Assembly (NCBI GenBank): GCA_030267565.1
Contig: BRXU01000048.1
Span: forward strand, 248,001 to 312,000
Length of the DNA stretch: 64,000 bases
From: Pleodorina starrii
Taxonomy: Eukaryota; Chlorophyta; Chlorophyceae; Chlamydomonadales; Volvocaceae
Direction: 5' to 3'
Position 1 is the first letter of the stretch, and each line of letters opens with the position of its first letter. Shown here piece after piece: positions 59,646 to 64,000 of the stretch. Made by a program: the position numbers and the translations under genes. The notes under the pieces were generated by a model. It saw only the letters and a program-made list of their open reading frames with translations. It did no database searches and was not told the DNA's origin.

Positions 59646-59718
59646 CGCTCGATGACAGGTTCGAACTGTCGACCTTACGGTTAACAGCCGTACGCTCTAC
59701 CGACTGAGCTAACCGAGC
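59646..59718 (-). tRNA. tRNA-Asn(GTT), array copy 14, intact
   Basis: Consensus sequence. Confidence 0.94.
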
Positions 59719-60302
59719 TCGACTGATGGGCCTCGACAGCACCCTCTCCAACCCTGCCCCGGCCCCGTATCAAGGAAACCCCGCCCACCAGCAGCAATCC
59801 GGGTTTCATTTCGTTGAGAGCCACATGCACGCAGGTCCCCACCGGCCGGTGATCTCATGACCATCCACACACAAGCAGCTACTTTTGAGAGTCGCACTGC
59901 TGCAACTGACATGCAGCAGTGAGTGGGCCCCGGGTAGACAACCGAAGCTGTGTCCAGCAAGCCAAACATCACAGGGGCCGGCCCGCTTGAGAAAGCAAGC
60001 AAGTATTTATATATGCAAAGCCAGGTTTGCAAAGCCAGGTTGCTTCTCGCGCATGAAAGTGCCAGCTGGATGGAGGTGATGGAGAACCACGCATGTAAAC
60101 GACGGAGCACATTTCATATGTTTTCGTGATGAATGACAGTAATAGCCATAGTGTGCAAACATGTGTCCAGGGCACAGCTTGAAAGTTCATCCCATGTCAA
60201 GCACGTCCCATGTGAAACCCAGCCGCTCGATCGATCATCACTTGCAGGCTGCTGTCGGTATTTGCTGCTTGCATCATGACCAATACAAGTATCCATCGGT
60301 CT

Positions 60303-60403
60303 TGGAGTCGGAGGGCATCGATCCCCCTACCTCCCGCATATTGTAACTGCGGCGCTCAGCTTCGCATGCTAAGCGGGCGCTCTACCATTTGAGCTACGAC
60401 CCC
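60303..60403 (-). tRNA. tRNA-Ala(AGC), array copy 15, intact
   Basis: 28-nt intron; consensus sequence. Confidence 0.93.
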
Positions 60404-60406
60404 ATA

Positions 60407-60479
60407 CGCTCGATGACAGGTTCGAACTGTCGACCTTACGGTTAACAGCCGTACGCTCTACCGACTGAGCTAACCGAGC
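60407..60479 (-). tRNA. tRNA-Asn(GTT), array copy 15, intact
   Basis: Consensus sequence. Confidence 0.94.
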
Positions 60480-61063
60480 TCGACTGATGGGCCTCGACAG
60501 CACCCTCTCCAACCCTGCCCCGGCCCCGTATCAAGGAAACCCCGCCCACCAGCAGCAATCCGGGTTTCATTTCGTTGAGAGCCACATGCACGCAGGTCCC
60601 CACCGGCCGGTGATCTCATGACCATCCACACACAAGCAGCTACTTTTGAGAGTCGCACTGCTGCAACTGACATGCAGCAGTGAGTGGGCCCCGGGTAGAC
60701 AACCGAAGCTGTGTCCAGCAAGCCAAACATCACAGGGGCCGGCCCGCTTGAGAAAGCAAGCAAGTATTTATATATGCAAAGCCAGGTTTGCAAAGCCAGG
60801 TTGCTTCTCGCGCATGAAAGTGCCAGCTGGATGGAGGTGATGGAGAACCACGCATGTAAACGACGGAGCACATTTCATATGTTTTCGTGATGAATGACAG
60901 TAATAGCCATAGTGTGCAAACATGTGTCCAGGGCACAGCTTGAAAGTTCATCCCATGTCAAGCACGTCCCATGTGAAACCCAGCCGCTCGATCGATCATC
61001 ACTTGCAGGCTGCTGTCGGTATTTGCTGCTTGCATCATGACCAATACAAGTATCCATCGGTCT

Positions 61064-61164
61064 TGGAGTCGGAGGGCATCGATCCCCCTACCTCCCGCAT
61101 ATTGTAACTGCGGCGCTCAGCTTCGCATGCTAAGCGGGCGCTCTACCATTTGAGCTACGACCCC
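61064..61164 (-). tRNA. tRNA-Ala(AGC), array copy 16, intact
   Basis: 28-nt intron; consensus sequence. Confidence 0.93.
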
Positions 61165-61167
61165 ATA

Positions 61168-61240
61168 CGCTCGATGACAGGTTCGAACTGTCGACCTTAC
61201 GGTTAACAGCCGTACGCTCTACCGACTGAGCTAACCGAGC
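61168..61240 (-). tRNA. tRNA-Asn(GTT), array copy 16, intact
   Basis: Consensus sequence. Confidence 0.94.
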
Positions 61241-61824
61241 TCGACTGATGGGCCTCGACAGCACCCTCTCCAACCCTGCCCCGGCCCCGTATCAAGGAAA
61301 CCCCGCCCACCAGCAGCAATCCGGGTTTCATTTCGTTGAGAGCCACATGCACGCAGGTCCCCACCGGCCGGTGATCTCATGACCATCCACACACAAGCAG
61401 CTACTTTTGAGAGTCGCACTGCTGCAACTGACATGCAGCAGTGAGTGGGCCCCGGGTAGACAACCGAAGCTGTGTCCAGCAAGCCAAACATCACAGGGGC
61501 CGGCCCGCTTGAGAAAGCAAGCAAGTATTTATATATGCAAAGCCAGGTTTGCAAAGCCAGGTTGCTTCTCGCGCATGAAAGTGCCAGCTGGATGGAGGTG
61601 ATGGAGAACCACGCATGTAAACGACGGAGCACATTTCATATGTTTTCGTGATGAATGACAGTAATAGCCATAGTGTGCAAACATGTGTCCAGGGCACAGC
61701 TTGAAAGTTCATCCCATGTCAAGCACGTCCCATGTGAAACCCAGCCGCTCGATCGATCATCACTTGCAGGCTGCTGTCGGTATTTGCTGCTTGCATCATG
61801 ACCAATACAAGTATCCATCGGTCT

Positions 61825-61925
61825 TGGAGTCGGAGGGCATCGATCCCCCTACCTCCCGCATATTGTAACTGCGGCGCTCAGCTTCGCATGCTAAGCGGGC
61901 GCTCTACCATTTGAGCTACGACCCC
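61825..61925 (-). tRNA. tRNA-Ala(AGC), array copy 17, intact
   Basis: 28-nt intron; consensus sequence. Confidence 0.93.
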
Positions 61926-61928
61926 ATA

Positions 61929-62001
61929 CGCTCGATGACAGGTTCGAACTGTCGACCTTACGGTTAACAGCCGTACGCTCTACCGACTGAGCTAACCGAG
62001 C
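61929..62001 (-). tRNA. tRNA-Asn(GTT), array copy 17, intact
   Basis: Consensus sequence. Confidence 0.94.
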
Positions 62002-62585
62002 TCGACTGATGGGCCTCGACAGCACCCTCTCCAACCCTGCCCCGGCCCCGTATCAAGGAAACCCCGCCCACCAGCAGCAATCCGGGTTTCATTTCGTTGA
62101 GAGCCACATGCACGCAGGTCCCCACCGGCCGGTGATCTCATGACCATCCACACACAAGCAGCTACTTTTGAGAGTCGCACTGCTGCAACTGACATGCAGC
62201 AGTGAGTGGGCCCCGGGTAGACAACCGAAGCTGTGTCCAGCAAGCCAAACATCACAGGGGCCGGCCCGCTTGAGAAAGCAAGCAAGTATTTATATATGCA
62301 AAGCCAGGTTTGCAAAGCCAGGTTGCTTCTCGCGCATGAAAGTGCCAGCTGGATGGAGGTGATGGAGAACCACGCATGTAAACGACGGAGCACATTTCAT
62401 ATGTTTTCGTGATGAATGACAGTAATAGCCATAGTGTGCAAACATGTGTCCAGGGCACAGCTTGAAAGTTCATCCCATGTCAAGCACGTCCCATGTGAAA
62501 CCCAGCCGCTCGATCGATCATCACTTGCAGGCTGCTGTCGGTATTTGCTGCTTGCATCATGACCAATACAAGTATCCATCGGTCT

Positions 62586-62686
62586 TGGAGTCGGAGGGCA
62601 TCGATCCCCCTACCTCCCGCATATTGTAACTGCGGCGCTCAGCTTCGCATGCTAAGCGGGCGCTCTACCATTTGAGCTACGACCCC
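62586..62686 (-). tRNA. tRNA-Ala(AGC), array copy 18, intact
   Basis: 28-nt intron; consensus sequence. Confidence 0.93.
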
Positions 62687-62689
62687 ATA

Positions 62690-62762
62690 CGCTCGATGAC
62701 AGGTTCGAACTGTCGACCTTACGGTTAACAGCCGTACGCTCTACCGACTGAGCTAACCGAGC
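62690..62762 (-). tRNA. tRNA-Asn(GTT), array copy 18, intact
   Basis: Consensus sequence. Confidence 0.94.
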
Positions 62763-63346
62763 TCGACTGATGGGCCTCGACAGCACCCTCTCCAACCCTG
62801 CCCCGGCCCCGTATCAAGGAAACCCCGCCCACCAGCAGCAATCCGGGTTTCATTTCGTTGAGAGCCACATGCACGCAGGTCCCCACCGGCCGGTGATCTC
62901 ATGACCATCCACACACAAGCAGCTACTTTTGAGAGTCGCACTGCTGCAACTGACATGCAGCAGTGAGTGGGCCCCGGGTAGACAACCGAAGCTGTGTCCA
63001 GCAAGCCAAACATCACAGGGGCCGGCCCGCTTGAGAAAGCAAGCAAGTATTTATATATGCAAAGCCAGGTTTGCAAAGCCAGGTTGCTTCTCGCGCATGA
63101 AAGTGCCAGCTGGATGGAGGTGATGGAGAACCACGCATGTAAACGACGGAGCACATTTCATATGTTTTCGTGATGAATGACAGTAATAGCCATAGTGTGC
63201 AAACATGTGTCCAGGGCACAGCTTGAAAGTTCATCCCATGTCAAGCACGTCCCATGTGAAACCCAGCCGCTCGATCGATCATCACTTGCAGGCTGCTGTC
63301 GGTATTTGCTGCTTGCATCATGACCAATACAAGTATCCATCGGTCT

Positions 63347-63447
63347 TGGAGTCGGAGGGCATCGATCCCCCTACCTCCCGCATATTGTAACTGCGGCGCT
63401 CAGCTTCGCATGCTAAGCGGGCGCTCTACCATTTGAGCTACGACCCC
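63347..63447 (-). tRNA. tRNA-Ala(AGC), array copy 19, intact
   Basis: 28-nt intron; consensus sequence. Confidence 0.93.
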
Positions 63448-63450
63448 ATA

Positions 63451-63523
63451 CGCTCGATGACAGGTTCGAACTGTCGACCTTACGGTTAACAGCCGTACGC
63501 TCTACCGACTGAGCTAACCGAGC
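63451..63523 (-). tRNA. tRNA-Asn(GTT), array copy 19, intact
   Basis: Consensus sequence. The unit continues past the end of the window. Confidence 0.94.
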
Positions 63524-64000
63524 TCGACTGATGGGCCTCGACAGCACCCTCTCCAACCCTGCCCCGGCCCCGTATCAAGGAAACCCCGCCCACCAGCAGC
63601 AATCCGGGTTTCATTTCGTTGAGAGCCACATGCACGCAGGTCCCCACCGGCCGGTGATCTCATGACCATCCACACACAAGCAGCTACTTTTGAGAGTCGC
63701 ACTGCTGCAACTGACATGCAGCAGTGAGTGGGCCCCGGGTAGACAACCGAAGCTGTGTCCAGCAAGCCAAACATCACAGGGGCCGGCCCGCTTGAGAAAG
63801 CAAGCAAGGATTTATATATGCAAAGCCAGGTTTGCAAAGCCAGGTTGCTTCTCGCGCATGAAAGTGCCAGCTGGATGGAGGTGATGGAGAACCACGCATG
63901 TAAACGACGGAGCACATTTCATATGTTTTCGTGATGAATGACAGTAATAGCCATAGTGTGCAAACATGTGTCCAGGGCACAGCTTGAAAGTTCATCCCAT

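Larger units (their letters stand above)
49567..64000 (-). repeat. 761-bp tandem array of tRNA-Asn / tRNA-Ala gene pairs (19 copies, runs off the end)
   Basis: Period exactly 761 bp from 50410 on; the first copy lacks about 12 bp near 49600. Each unit holds tRNA-Asn(GTT), 3 bp (TAT) and tRNA-Ala(AGC) on the minus strand, then about 580 bp of spacer. The spacer has a duplicated GCAAAGCCAGGTT and short frames without domains. Units are almost identical, with a few shared substitutions that mark sub-groups. No TTTT occurs on the minus strand anywhere in the unit. Confidence 0.98.

Noticed and set aside
49702..64000. 171-, 137- and 133-codon minus frames and 60-73 codon frames in each 761-bp unit
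   Set aside because: They overlap the tRNA genes, have no domain and are preserved only because the whole unit is homogenised.
49567..64000. Regular repeats resembling a CRISPR array
   Set aside because: The unit is 761 bp, with no short-repeat/unique-spacer pattern, and the genome is eukaryotic.

Overview
The window is nuclear DNA of a GC-rich green alga, most probably a volvocine / Chlamydomonas-type chlorophyte. Genes are split by many short GT-AG introns with pyrimidine-rich acceptors and GT/CA-rich simple repeats. Exons are rich in Ala, Gly, Ser and Gln runs. Several proteins have plant or algal relatives, and one has a typical algal chloroplast transit peptide. I rebuilt gene models by matching family motifs and checking that splice phases agree across every junction. 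Species cannot be fixed from sequence alone.

Left part (1-11 kb): the 3' end of a DEAD-box RNA helicase gene (+), a repeat-rich spacer with a 310-bp triplicate and two long perfect inverted repeats, and an 11-exon gene (+) for a homeodomain protein resembling plant OCP3 with a chloroplast transit peptide.

11.8-16.3 kb: a tandem array of tRNA-Ala(AGC) genes and decayed tRNA-Asn genes on the + strand (246-bp unit). Two units have been blown up by about 1.5 kb of a 14-bp alternating pyrimidine-purine minisatellite that begins inside the tRNA-Ala intron.

16.5-48.4 kb: six protein genes: an FSH1/OVCA2-type serine hydrolase (-), a small aldo-keto reductase (+), a 1105-aa helical-repeat protein of possible organelle RNA function (-), a BCCIP/BCP1 family protein (+), a DEG2/9-like serine protease (-) and a mitochondrial thiamine-pyrophosphate-type carrier (+). 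Neighbours alternate between head-to-head and tail-to-tail, with no sign of an operon. Introns hold many low-complexity tracts.

49.6-64.0 kb (continuing past the end): a tandem array with a 761-bp period, 19 copies in view. Each copy carries tRNA-Asn(GTT) and, 3 nt downstream, an intron-containing tRNA-Ala(AGC) on the minus strand. Copies in the right half are intact; those in the left half carry shared D-arm changes. The unit has no TTTT on the tRNA sense strand. The two tRNA arrays share the same Asn-Ala dicistron layout and form the most unusual part of the window.
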